Assembly (NCBI GenBank): GCA_947176045.1
Contig: CAMWPF010000059.1
Span: 1-7,803, forward strand
From: an uncultured Treponema sp.
GTDB taxonomy: Bacteria; Spirochaetota; Spirochaetia; Treponematales; Treponemataceae
Length of the DNA stretch: 7,803 nucleotides
Direction: 5' to 3'
Shown here: positions 1 to 6,468 of the stretch, in pieces
Layout: each line of letters begins with the position of its first letter
Position numbering within the stretch: position 1 is the stretch's first letter
The notes under the pieces: generated by a model
Database searches by the model: none
Told to the model about the DNA's origin: nothing
Seen by the model: the letters and a program-made list of their open reading frames with translations, nothing else
Position numbers and translations under genes: made by a program

Positions 1-10
1 TATTCAGGCA

Positions 11-40
11 GTCGGCTTGGCGTCGCCGGCCTTTTTGTTT
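11..40 (+). terminator. Possible Rho-independent terminator of an off-window gene
   Basis: GTCGGC (11-16) can pair with GCCGGC (25-30), including one G-T wobble, around an 8-nt loop. A C and then a TTTTTGTTT tract (32-40) follow. This is the usual shape of an intrinsic terminator on the + strand and would end a gene lying left of the window. The stem is only 6 bp, so the call is tentative. The rest of the stretch before the first gene (41-188) shows no convincing -35/-10 pair. Confidence 0.45.
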
Positions 41-188
41 ACAAACACAAAACAGTTGCTCATACGCGTACAGTGTATCATTTTTATTGAAATTAGTATA
101 CAGTTGGATTTCGGGCGGAATTCCCGGCTGCCGCGGCGCAGACTTCCGGCGAAATCCGTTCCAGAACGCACAGAACGCGGAGGCGCAC

Positions 189-1394
189 ATGATTATTTCG
201 GCAGTCCTTTCAAAGCCGGCCAAAAGCTGCGGGGAACAGCTGGGCCGCCCGTACCAGCGGATCAAAATCCGCGCGGGACATTCCGCGGCGGGCGCGTATT
301 TCGTGGAGCTGTTCACGAAGACGCAGGTTTTCCACGAACACAAGACGGAAGAGGCGCTGAAGCAGTTTTTGGAAGCGAACGCCGGAAAAACGTTCAAGAA
401 CTGTGTCATCCGCACCGACGCCGAAGAAATCACCGTCCTCGCGAACAAGAAGGGCGAAATTTCCGTCCTGCGGAAGAAGGCGGCACGCCCGGCGGCAGAA
501 TCAGACGGCGGCGGAAGCGCATCGAAGAACCACCTTCTGCCGGAAGGAATTCCCGTTCCGTTTTTAGTCCTGCTCGGAATTATGACGCCGGAAGGAAAGG
601 TCGTCTCGTCCAAGTACGACAAATTCCGCCAGATAAACCGCTTTCTGGAATTCATCGACGACATCCTGCCGCGCGTCATGGAAGCCGCTTCCGGCCGTCC
701 GCTGCGGATTGTGGACTTCGGCTGCGGAAAATCGTATCTGACGTTCGCGGCGCACCACTTCCTTACGGAAGTCAAGCGGCTCGACGCGGAAATCGTCGGG
801 CTTGACGTGAAGCAGGATGTAATCGACTACTGCAACAAGACTGCGCGCCAGCTTCATTGCAAAGGCCTTTCCTTCGCCATAGGGAGCATCGCGGAATATC
901 AGCAGGAAAATCCGCCGGACATCGTAATCGCGCTCCACGCCTGCGACACGGCGACGGACTTCGCGCTCGATTACGCGGTGCGGAACCAGTGCCGCGCGAT
1001 TTTGAGCGTTCCCTGCTGCCAGCACGAACTGAACGGACAGCTGGACGCGCTGCGCAAGGAAATCCGCCGGAAGCAGGGCGGAGGTGTTCCGCTGTCGCAT
1101 GACGAGCAGCTGTTCGCGCCGCTTTTGAAGCACGGAATCATCAAGGAGCGGTTCGCATCGCTGGCGACGGACGCGCTGCGGGCGGAGGCGCTGGAGCGCG
1201 CCGGATATTCCGTCCAGCTTCTTGAATTCATCGACATGGAGCATACGCCGAAAAATATTTTGATTCGGGCGGTGCGGAACGTTTCGGAAGGCGGCGGCAC
1301 GCCCGGCGGTGATACGGATGCGGACGGCGCGCAGGAGCTTGTTTCCGCGCTCGGAATCACGCCGACGCTGCGCCGCCTGCTGCAAGAACTGTAG
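189..1394 (+). CDS. Class I SAM-dependent methyltransferase (uncharacterised conserved family)
   Basis: A 401-residue cytoplasmic protein that should transfer a methyl group from S-adenosylmethionine; the substrate is unknown. The Rossmann SAM-binding motif I is RIVDFGCGK (about residues 173-181). Before it lies a conserved helical stretch with KYDKFRQINRF (about 142-152). After it come HACDTATDFA (250-259) and SVPCCQHEL (273-281), which are hallmarks of a widespread uncharacterised bacterial family that I recognise from Firmicutes and spirochaetes. The first 130 or so residues form a mixed alpha/beta domain without a motif I can name. The ATG at 189 is chosen because GGAGG (179-183) sits 5 nt upstream. 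An in-frame TTG at 87 would add 34 residues of unlikely composition. The gene stands alone and converges on the Nif3-like gene 40 bp away. The paired cysteines C276-C277 might bind a metal or take part in chemistry, which is inference. The family call is solid; the substrate is not known. Confidence 0.9.
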   Translation: MIISAVLSKPAKSCGEQLGRPYQRIKIRAGHSAAGAYFVELFTKTQVFHEHKTEEALKQFLEANAGKTFKNCVIRTDAEEITVLANKKGEISVLRKKAARPAAESDGGGSASKNHLLPEGIPVPFLVLLGIMTPEGKVVSSKYDKFRQINRFLEFIDDILPRVMEAASGRPLRIVDFGCGKSYLTFAAHHFLTEVKRLDAEIVGLDVKQDVIDYCNKTARQLHCKGLSFAIGSIAEYQQENPPDIVIALHACDTATDFALDYAVRNQCRAILSVPCCQHELNGQLDALRKEIRRKQGGGVPLSHDEQLFAPLLKHGIIKERFASLATDALRAEALERAGYSVQLLEFIDMEHTPKNILIRAVRNVSEGGGTPGGDTDADGAQELVSALGITPTLRRLLQEL

Positions 1395-1434
1395 CGCGCC
1401 CTACATTCCTGTCGGAACATCGAGGAACACGGTT

Positions 1435-2169
1435 TCAATCTTTTTTTTCCGCCGCGATTTTCTCGCGGACAAGGTTGACGCCGACCGTCTCCGTCTGATA
1501 GTGTCCGCCCGCGATGACGGTGATTTCCGATTCCTTGATGTAGTGGAACAGTTCGTGTCCGACTTCGCCGGTAACATACGCGTCCAGTCCGGCAGCGACC
1601 GCCTGCGAAACGTCGTCGCCTGCGCCGCCGGAAATAATTCCCACCGAGCGGATTTCCTTCTTTCCGAACGGCAGGATGTGCAGCGGCCGTTCGCCCGGAT
1701 TCAGGATTTTTTCCGCAAGCTCCCCGGCGGAAAGCGGCTTCTTCAAAATTCCCTTGACGCCGATGCTCATGCCGCGCCATTCTCCGAACGGCTCCATTTT
1801 CGAGAGCGAAATCCGGGCGGCAAGTCCGTAGTTGTTTCCGTACGGATTGTTCGCGTCGAGCGGAATGTGGCAGGCGTACAGCGCGATGTCGTTCTTGAGG
1901 AACGGTGCGACCCGCCGGTAGAACGAATCGGTGAGCGTCTCGCAGCCGCCCCAGAACAAGCCGTGATGCACGAAAAGCATCCCGGCGCCCGCTTCCGCCG
2001 CCGCGTGCGCAGTCTCTTCGCAGGCGTCCACCGCAAAGGCGATTTTCTCAATCTGCTTTCCGGCGGGATTGGAATTCTGGATTTGAATTCCGTTCCGCGA
2101 CGGATCTGCCGGATAATCTTCGATTTTCAAAAAGCGCCGGAAATAGGCGTCAAGTTCTTCAAGCGTCAT
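1435..2169 (-). CDS. Nif3-like dinuclear metal-centre protein (YbgI/DUF34 family)
   Basis: A full-length 244-residue member of the Nif3/YbgI family, which forms toroidal hexamers with a two-metal site in each subunit. The expected metal ligands are visible: the HH pair in FVHHGLFW (H68, H69), H101 and D105 in HIPLDAN, and H223 and E227 in GGHYQTE. The start region, with NGIQIQ near residue 27, also fits. Homologues are often labelled GTP cyclohydrolase 1 type 2, but the true reaction is not settled, so I give no activity. The ATG at 2169 has GGAGGAG just upstream and lies in an ATGA overlap with the stop of the preceding gene, so the two are probably translationally coupled. It is the last gene of a merR-led operon. 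The final codons run through eight A residues (complement of 1441-1448) just before the TGA. This is a possible slippage spot, but it would affect only the last few residues. Confidence 0.93.
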   Translation of the reverse strand: MTLEELDAYFRRFLKIEDYPADPSRNGIQIQNSNPAGKQIEKIAFAVDACEETAHAAAEAGAGMLFVHHGLFWGGCETLTDSFYRRVAPFLKNDIALYACHIPLDANNPYGNNYGLAARISLSKMEPFGEWRGMSIGVKGILKKPLSAGELAEKILNPGERPLHILPFGKKEIRSVGIISGGAGDDVSQAVAAGLDAYVTGEVGHELFHYIKESEITVIAGGHYQTETVGVNLVREKIAAEKKD

Positions 2170-3215
2170 TGCTCCTCCTGCGGCTCCGCCGGAGCCGGAA
2201 TCAAGCTGGCGGTCTGCATCGCCAGATATTTCGGCACGAACAAGTCGGAATCCCGATTGCAGCCGAGCAGCCGGGCGACCAGCGGCATTGTCTGTTCGAC
2301 GCAGCCGAATCCCGCCGTCCTGTATTCAGGAATGGAAGAAAGGTTGAGGTGTCCGCAGATCTCCGCCTGATTCAGCTTGGAAAAATCATCGACGGCAGTG
2401 TCCGTCATCGAATCGCCGACAAAGAAAATCGCGGAAGCGTCCAGCCCTTCAGCAAAGCGGAGGAGCGCCTTGCATTCCTGCATGGCGTTATACGTATAGA
2501 ATTCTTTTTCCGAAGCGAACCGCGCCGGATCGCGGAAATAGGCAAAAAGCATGGCGGCGCGCCGGAAATAGCGGATGTCGCCGATATTGTGGAGCCACCG
2601 CACGTCCTTGGCATAAAAATCGCCCGTACAGACGGTGTAGCCCATCTGCGCGAGGCTGACAAGGTACGGCATATATTGAACGGAATCCGCCCGTTTGTCC
2701 GGCACCAAAACGACAGTCTGATTTTTCCTGACGGCGGCATCGTCCGATTCATATATCGAAATGACGGCGTCAGCACGTTCAAAGGCGCCGGCACGTTCAA
2801 ATCCGCGGGAAAACGTGCCGTACAATCGGATTTTTTCGACAGAAACGCCAGATTTCGCAGGATTTATTCCAACTGGACGCAGAAAGGCGAGGATAACGCC
2901 GACGGCAAGCGCCGCGAGGAACAGGAGCGTCGCTGAAATTCTGAAGGCGACGCTGTAGCGGTCAATGTACAGTCCCGACATAAAGCGCAGGAGCGCGCGG
3001 AAATTGATGATGAAGCCGAAAACCGAAAGCAGGAGGAGCGCTGCGGAAAACGCATCCACGTTCCATGCGGCTATTTGCAGGACGGAAAGAACGACGCAGA
3101 CCGGCGCGAGGACGACAAGGGCGTCGCGCCTTCCATATTTCAGAAAAAAAATCCGGGCGCAGTTGACAATCAATAAAAAGACAATCAGAAATTCGCCGGC
3201 AGCAAAATTCACCAT
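2166..3215 (-). CDS. Membrane protein with an alpha/beta-hydrolase-like C-terminal domain, function unknown
   Basis: I do not recognise a named family. From the ATG at 3215 the protein is 349 residues. Four hydrophobic segments lie at about residues 7-25, 32-51, 55-72 and 91-112, followed by a soluble domain to the end. In that domain, TVVLVPDKRADS (about 167-178) and LVSLAQMGYTVCTGDFY resemble the first strands of an alpha/beta hydrolase. FFVGDSMTD (about 265-273) sits where a nucleophile elbow would be, with S269, but it is GDSMT rather than GxSxG. No clear acid or histidine partner can be assigned, so catalysis is doubtful. An in-frame TTG at 3251 would add 12 residues and begin 4 nt after the merR stop; neither start has a good ribosome-binding site, so the start is uncertain. 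A tandem FERAGA-FERADA repeat lies just before the soluble domain. The stop overlaps the Nif3-like start by 4 bp. That the C-terminal domain is anchored at the membrane is inference. Confidence 0.82.
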   Translation of the reverse strand: MVNFAAGEFLIVFLLIVNCARIFFLKYGRRDALVVLAPVCVVLSVLQIAAWNVDAFSAALLLLSVFGFIINFRALLRFMSGLYIDRYSVAFRISATLLFLAALAVGVILAFLRPVGINPAKSGVSVEKIRLYGTFSRGFERAGAFERADAVISIYESDDAAVRKNQTVVLVPDKRADSVQYMPYLVSLAQMGYTVCTGDFYAKDVRWLHNIGDIRYFRRAAMLFAYFRDPARFASEKEFYTYNAMQECKALLRFAEGLDASAIFFVGDSMTDTAVDDFSKLNQAEICGHLNLSSIPEYRTAGFGCVEQTMPLVARLLGCNRDSDLFVPKYLAMQTASLIPAPAEPQEEQ

Positions 3216-3255
3216 AAAGCAAAGTGTATCTGAATTCTTCCGTATCTTCAACTCT

Positions 3256-3699
3256 TCACAAAGACGTTTCTCCGACGCCGTTCAACAGATAGCTGACATA
3301 CGGCTTGCGGCCGCTTTCGATGTCGTCGTACAGCTGCTTCTTCCACCCGATGAAGTCGATGCTTGCCTGAAGCTCTTCCATCTTCTTCTGGAGCAGCGCG
3401 AGCTTTTCCGTGAGGATTTTCCGGCGCTCGGGAATTGACGACACGCCTTCCATGCACAGATCCTTGTAGCGCTGCATTTCCTCGATGCTCATGCCGCACT
3501 TTTTCAGGCACTTAAGGCTTTCAATCCAGCCGATATCGTTGTCGTCGAAGACGCGGTAGTTGTTTTCCGCCCGCTTCACGTTGGGAACAAGCCCCTTGTT
3601 GCAGTAGAATTTCAGCGTCTCGTAGGAAAGTCCCGTCCTGCCGCAGACTTCGTTCATAGAATACAGCCTGTCCTGCGTTTCAGCCGTTTCAGTTTTCAT
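3256..3699 (-). CDS. MerR-family transcriptional regulator
   Basis: A 147-residue DNA-binding regulator of MerR type. The N-terminal winged helix-turn-helix runs from about residue 12 to 80: LYSMNEVCGRTGLSYETLKF is the HTH, followed by the KGLVP turn and the NNYRVFDDNDI wing. A charged, heptad-like helix at about 92-118 would make the dimer coiled coil. The C-terminal sensor part is very short and ends in a PYVSYL stretch. Five cysteines (19, 33, 64, 68, 82) are present, but there is no CxxC metal loop at the C terminus, so a metal ligand is not indicated and the inducer is unknown. The ATG at 3699 has GAGGTG 5 nt upstream. The gene heads an operon with the membrane protein and the Nif3-like gene. 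Its own promoter has the 19-bp spacer and dyad typical of MerR control (see the separate entry), so it is probably autoregulated. Confidence 0.93.
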   Translation of the reverse strand: MKTETAETQDRLYSMNEVCGRTGLSYETLKFYCNKGLVPNVKRAENNYRVFDDNDIGWIESLKCLKKCGMSIEEMQRYKDLCMEGVSSIPERRKILTEKLALLQKKMEELQASIDFIGWKKQLYDDIESGRKPYVSYLLNGVGETSL

Positions 3700-3716
3700 G
3701 TTCGCACCTCACGCAC

Positions 3717-3747
3717 AGTATAAACCCGGCAGCAGGCACCGGGTCAA
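3717..3747 (-). promoter_or_regulatory. merR promoter with 19-bp spacer and internal operator dyad
   Basis: Read on the minus strand: -35 TTGACC (complement of 3742-3747), a 19-bp spacer, and -10 TATACT (complement of 3717-3722). The inverted repeat ACCCGG-9 nt-CCGGGT occupies 3724-3744, almost exactly filling the spacer and touching the -35 box. Sigma-70 promoters normally have 16-18 bp here. A 19-20 bp spacer with a dyad in it is the known signature of promoters that MerR proteins activate by untwisting the DNA. Transcription should start near 3710, inside or next to the Shine-Dalgarno sequence, giving a leader of only about 10 nt. The match is strong by eye; regulation by the adjacent MerR is inference. 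Confidence 0.75.
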
Positions 3748-3817
3748 GGGAAAAACCGCTTCATTGCGATTTCATGCCGAAGAATGTTCAGCCTGAAAAG
3801 GACGGGAAGCCCCGCGG

Positions 3818-3846
3818 TTGCCTTTCCTCCGCCGTTCTGCTACCAT
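3818..3846 (+). promoter_or_regulatory. Candidate promoter of the GNAT gene
   Basis: TTGCCT (3818-3823) and TACCAT (3841-3846) are separated by 17 bp. Each matches the consensus at four of six bases. A start of transcription near 3853 would leave the AGGA ribosome-binding site (3860-3863) and the ATG at 3871 in the message, which supports that start codon over the in-frame ATG at 3784. The boxes are modest, so the call is tentative. Confidence 0.4.
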
Positions 3847-3870
3847 TTCCGTGTGAAGCAGGACGAGGAA

Positions 3871-4389
3871 ATGCGCGGGGAACGGCAGCCTTCTGATATC
3901 CGATACAGGGCCGCGGCGGCCGGGGACGCGGACGAAATCATGGAGCTTGTGCACGCCGCAATTTCGGCGATGGAGGCGCAGGGAATCTTCCAGTGGGACC
4001 GCATATATCCGGCGCGCGAGGACTTCCTGCGGGATGCCGCCGCCGGAACGCTCCTTCTTGCAGTTTCAGGCGGGCAGATTGCTGCCGTCTGCGCCGTGAA
4101 CGGGGAATGCGACGAGGAATACAGGAACGGAATCTGGCGCGCCGGAGAGCCGTTCGCCGTCGTCCACCGATTGTGCGTCAGGCAGGAATTCCAAGGCAGG
4201 GGAATCGCCCGCGCGTTCCTGCGCCGCATCGAGGAGCTGCTCCGGGAACGGCGGTTCCGTGCCGTCAGGCTCGATGTATTCAGCAAAAATCCCGCCGCGC
4301 TCCGGCTGTATGAGGCGGCCGGCTACACGCGCACAGGACACGCCGACTGGCGCAAGGGCCGCTTTTATTTGATGGAAAAGAAGCTGTAA
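3871..4389 (+). CDS. GNAT-family N-acetyltransferase
   Basis: A 172-residue cytoplasmic acetyltransferase that should use acetyl-CoA to modify an amine; the substrate cannot be read from the sequence. The fold begins at DIRYRAAAAGDADEI (residue 9 on). Motif A is VVHRLCVRQEFQGRGIARAF, holding the pyrophosphate-binding Q108-G-R-G-I-A113. Motif B follows with LDVFSKNPAALRLYEAAGY, where N140 and Y147 are the usual conserved positions. Length and order fit a single-domain GNAT. I take the ATG at 3871 because AGGA lies 7 nt upstream and the fold starts soon after. An in-frame ATG at 3784 would add 29 poorly conserved-looking residues and lacks a ribosome-binding site. The gene stands alone on the + strand. 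Its stop lies 21 bp from the stop of the convergent kinase-like gene, with no clear terminator between them. Confidence 0.9.
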   Translation: MRGERQPSDIRYRAAAAGDADEIMELVHAAISAMEAQGIFQWDRIYPAREDFLRDAAAGTLLLAVSGGQIAAVCAVNGECDEEYRNGIWRAGEPFAVVHRLCVRQEFQGRGIARAFLRRIEELLRERRFRAVRLDVFSKNPAALRLYEAAGYTRTGHADWRKGRFYLMEKKL

Positions 4390-4410
4390 CCGGCAGAAAA
4401 CCGTTCGCCG

Positions 4411-4914
4411 TCAGGCTTTCCGCCATGCAGTTTCCGTTTGAGCCGCCATATCGCAAATCAAATCCGCACACTTTTCAACGCCGATGCTTCCGCTGTTGAG
4501 CAGCAAATCGTACTTCGCCCGTTCGCCCCACGTTTTATCGGTAAAAATAGTATAGTGCCGTGCGCGTTCTTTATCTGATTTTTGTATTTCTTTTTGCGCG
4601 GTCTGCTGCAACATTCCGTATAACTGTACCGCGCGTTCGATACGGTGTTCCATATCGGAATAGATAAAAACGCGCAGTAAATTTTTTCTTTCTTTCAAAA
4701 TATAATCGGCGCAACGCCCGACAATAACGCAAGAGCCTTTATCTGCCAATTCGTTTATTACCTTTGTTTGCGCAATATATATTTGGTCGAAAAGCGGCAG
4801 TCCTTTGTTACTGAAACCGTAACTCATTCCCATACCGAGTTTACTTGCTATAAGTTTTCCGATAGTACGCCCGCCGCTGCCAAGCTCACGACCGATAGTA
4901 ATAATAGTATTCAT
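4411..4914 (-). CDS. Cytidylate-kinase-like protein, apparently internally shortened
   Basis: A 167-residue P-loop protein of the cytidylate-kinase-like family (Cytidylate_kin2 type). Seen in order: the variant P-loop GRELGSGGRTIG (8-19), with GGR where true kinases have GK[S/T]; the core VIVGRCADYIL (63-73), which is highly characteristic; a lid-like DKERARHY (114-121) with R117 and R119; and YDLLLNSGSIG (135-145). Family members known to me run about 195-210 residues and have a YYDK-type segment and a helical stretch between the P-loop helix and the core. Here KLG (25-27) runs almost directly into MGMSYGFSNKGLPL, so roughly 30 residues seem to be missing in frame. The nucleoside-binding side may therefore be altered or inactive. 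The ATG at 4914 has GGAGGA 5 nt upstream, inside the end of the MATE gene, and only one base separates the two genes, so they are surely co-transcribed. The real role of this family is not established. Confidence 0.83.
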   Translation of the reverse strand: MNTIITIGRELGSGGRTIGKLIASKLGMGMSYGFSNKGLPLFDQIYIAQTKVINELADKGSCVIVGRCADYILKERKNLLRVFIYSDMEHRIERAVQLYGMLQQTAQKEIQKSDKERARHYTIFTDKTWGERAKYDLLLNSGSIGVEKCADLICDMAAQTETAWRKA

Positions 4915-4915
4915 A

Positions 4916-6346
4916 TTAGTCCTCCGAGATTTGATTTGTTTCCGTTTGTTCGGCTTGATTATTTACTTTTTCTGTTGTTTTATTTTTTTTCATTTTCTTA
5001 CATTCGATTTCGACAAACGCCACCGCCATAATGAACGCTAAACCGTCCGCAACGGGTCCCGCCCAAAGCGGGCCCTCAACGCCCCAAAGATAGCCGAACA
5101 AAATAATAAGCGGAATAAGGAAAACAACCTGCCTTGCAAGCGAAAGAATAGACGACATAAGCGGTTTTCCGACTGACTGAATAAACACGCCCGCCACAGT
5201 CTGAAAGGCAATAAGTATGCAGAACATTAGGTAAATTCTGAAACCCATTACAGCGAATTGCGTATAAAGTTCGCTGTCGTTGCCGAATATGCCCGAAATC
5301 TGACGGGGGAATATTTGAAAGAGTAAAAACGCTATTCCGCTTACTATTAAGGCGGCAACCGTCAATATCCAAAATGTCTTTTTAACTCTATCATAATTTT
5401 TTGCACCGTAGTTAAAACTGATGATCGGCTGTCCGCCTATGGCTATACCGGAAATGATATTTATAAGCACTGAATTTACTTTCATAACAATACCTATTGC
5501 CGTTTGTGGTATAGTATCGCCGTAAACGGAATTTGCTCCGTACTTTTTAAGCGTGTTATTCATAACTGCCGACAGTAACACAATTTCGGCTTGCGTGATA
5601 AAACTTGAAACACCGATTGCACTTAATCTGCCTAAAACGCGCCAATCAATTAAGAAAGATTTTTTATTGAGCTTTATATTTTTTAGTTTGAATATGTAAA
5701 CAAGCGAGATAACGAAAGAAACGCCTTGCCCGATAATCGTCGCCCAAGCCGCACCTTTAATGCCCCAGTTCAAACCGTACATAAACGACGCATCGAGAAT
5801 TACATTGATTATTGCGCCCGAAAACATAGATACCATAGCCATTTTCGGGTTGCCGTCGGCGCGTATTATTTGATTAAAGCCCGTGTACATTATTACAAAC
5901 GGAAAGCCCGCAATAATAATTCGCCCGTATTCAATAGCATAAGGGTAAATATCGGCTGTTGAGCCGAATAAATTTACAAGCGGCGAAATAAAGATTTCGC
6001 ATACTGTCGGTATAAGAACGCAAAGCAAAATCAGAACGCTTAACGTATTGCCCACGCCTTTATTTGCTTTTTCATTTTCTTCGCGCCCAAGACAAAGGTT
6101 CATAAACGCCGCGCACCCACAACCGAATAACATTGCAAGTCCGTGAGCTATTACAGTTATAGGGAATACTACATTCGTTGCCCCATTTCCCACATAGCCG
6201 ATATTGTTTCCGATAAAGATTTGGTCAACGATATTGTATAATGCCGTTACCGTAAGCGAAACTACACTCGGAATTGCGAATTTCGTAACGAGCTTACCTA
6301 TCGGTTTTACGGCAAGTTCGTTTTCTTGTTGTATAGATTTTTCCAC
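4916..6346 (-). CDS. MATE-family multidrug efflux transporter
   Basis: An inner-membrane antiporter of 476 residues with two MatE halves and about twelve hydrophobic segments. It should export cationic drugs or metabolites using a Na+ or H+ gradient; the substrate is unknown. Typical signatures are LYNIVDQIFIG near the N terminus, GFNQIIRADGNPKMAM at the end of the first half, and IGGQPIISFNYGAKNYDRVK in the second half, which resembles MepA-like pumps. The tail is hydrophilic and rich in K, E, N and Q. The start is a GTG at 6346, because AAGGAG (6352-6357) lies exactly 5 nt upstream. In-frame ATGs at 6361 and 6403 have no ribosome-binding site, and using 6403 would put coding sequence over one of the operator palindromes. 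The gene leads a two-gene operon with the kinase-like gene and is divergent from marR, the usual layout for a MarR-repressed pump. It is markedly more AT-rich than the left half of the window. Confidence 0.95.
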   Translation of the reverse strand: MEKSIQQENELAVKPIGKLVTKFAIPSVVSLTVTALYNIVDQIFIGNNIGYVGNGATNVVFPITVIAHGLAMLFGCGCAAFMNLCLGREENEKANKGVGNTLSVLILLCVLIPTVCEIFISPLVNLFGSTADIYPYAIEYGRIIIAGFPFVIMYTGFNQIIRADGNPKMAMVSMFSGAIINVILDASFMYGLNWGIKGAAWATIIGQGVSFVISLVYIFKLKNIKLNKKSFLIDWRVLGRLSAIGVSSFITQAEIVLLSAVMNNTLKKYGANSVYGDTIPQTAIGIVMKVNSVLINIISGIAIGGQPIISFNYGAKNYDRVKKTFWILTVAALIVSGIAFLLFQIFPRQISGIFGNDSELYTQFAVMGFRIYLMFCILIAFQTVAGVFIQSVGKPLMSSILSLARQVVFLIPLIILFGYLWGVEGPLWAGPVADGLAFIMAVAFVEIECKKMKKNKTTEKVNNQAEQTETNQISED

Positions 6347-6369
6347 AGAAGCTCCTTGCATACAGAATT

Positions 6370-6383
6370 GTTGAACGGTCAAC
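6370..6383. promoter_or_regulatory. Palindrome 1, candidate MarR operator near the MATE transcription start
   Basis: GTTGAACGGTCAAC has perfect 5-bp arms (GTTGA/TCAAC). It lies 23 nt before the MATE GTG start and just upstream of the ribosome-binding site. It shares the pattern GTTGnAnnGTCAAC, plus a trailing ATTT one base further on, with palindrome 2. A repressor here would block the MATE transcript at or just after its start. Binding by the adjacent MarR is inference from the divergent gene arrangement. Confidence 0.62.
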
Positions 6384-6390
6384 GATTTCC

Positions 6391-6422
6391 AATATAGTGA
6401 CATAAAATAGTTGTATAGTCAA
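6391..6422 (-). promoter_or_regulatory. Tentative MATE promoter
   Basis: On the minus strand, TTGACT (complement of 6417-6422) lies inside palindrome 2, and TATATT (complement of 6391-6396) follows after a 20-bp spacer. The boxes are good but the spacing is longer than usual. CACTAT at 17 bp is a poorer alternative -10. Either way the -35 region is covered by palindrome 2, and the start of transcription would fall near palindrome 1. Confidence 0.4.
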
Positions 6423-6423
6423 C
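6410..6423. promoter_or_regulatory. Palindrome 2, candidate MarR operator over the MATE -35 region
   Basis: GTTGTATAGTCAAC has 4-bp perfect arms (GTTG/CAAC). Ten of its 14 bases are identical to palindrome 1, and the shared ATTT follows one base later. Its centre is exactly 40 bp from that of palindrome 1, close to four helical turns, so two dimers could bind roughly the same face. It contains the TTGACT element of the likely MATE promoter. That MarR binds both is inference. Confidence 0.62.
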
Positions 6424-6468
6424 CATTTTATAAAAAATCATCAAAAACAGTACTTTTTATGCCGAAAA

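Noticed and set aside
17..805. Long open frame overlapping the methyltransferase in another frame
   Set aside because: It is arginine- and proline-rich, typical of an off-frame reading of GC-rich coding DNA; the overlapping methyltransferase frame has clear conserved motifs.
564..1385. 273-codon minus-strand open frame opposite the methyltransferase
   Set aside because: Arginine-rich with no motif; explained by antisense reading of the real gene.
1395..1448. Terminator between the convergent methyltransferase and Nif3-like genes
   Set aside because: The T tract at 1441-1448 lies about 20 nt from the only weak hairpin (TTCCT/AGGAA) and is itself part of the Nif3 coding end; no stem next to a T tract was found.
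1309..2370. 353-codon plus-strand open frame opposite the Nif3-like gene
   Set aside because: The opposite strand holds an unmistakable Nif3 protein with all metal ligands and a good ribosome-binding site; this frame shows no domain and is a shadow.
2169..2936. 255-codon plus-strand frame opposite the membrane protein
   Set aside because: No recognisable domain and highly charged composition. The minus-strand protein has coherent membrane helices and a 4-bp overlap with its neighbour.
3784..3870. N-terminal extension of the GNAT gene from an upstream ATG
   Set aside because: No ribosome-binding site at 3784, the extra residues are not GNAT-like, and a likely promoter lies at 3818-3846 inside this stretch.
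4390..4410. Bidirectional terminator in the 21-bp gap between GNAT and the kinase-like gene
   Set aside because: Only a 4-bp CGGC/GCCG pairing and no T tract.
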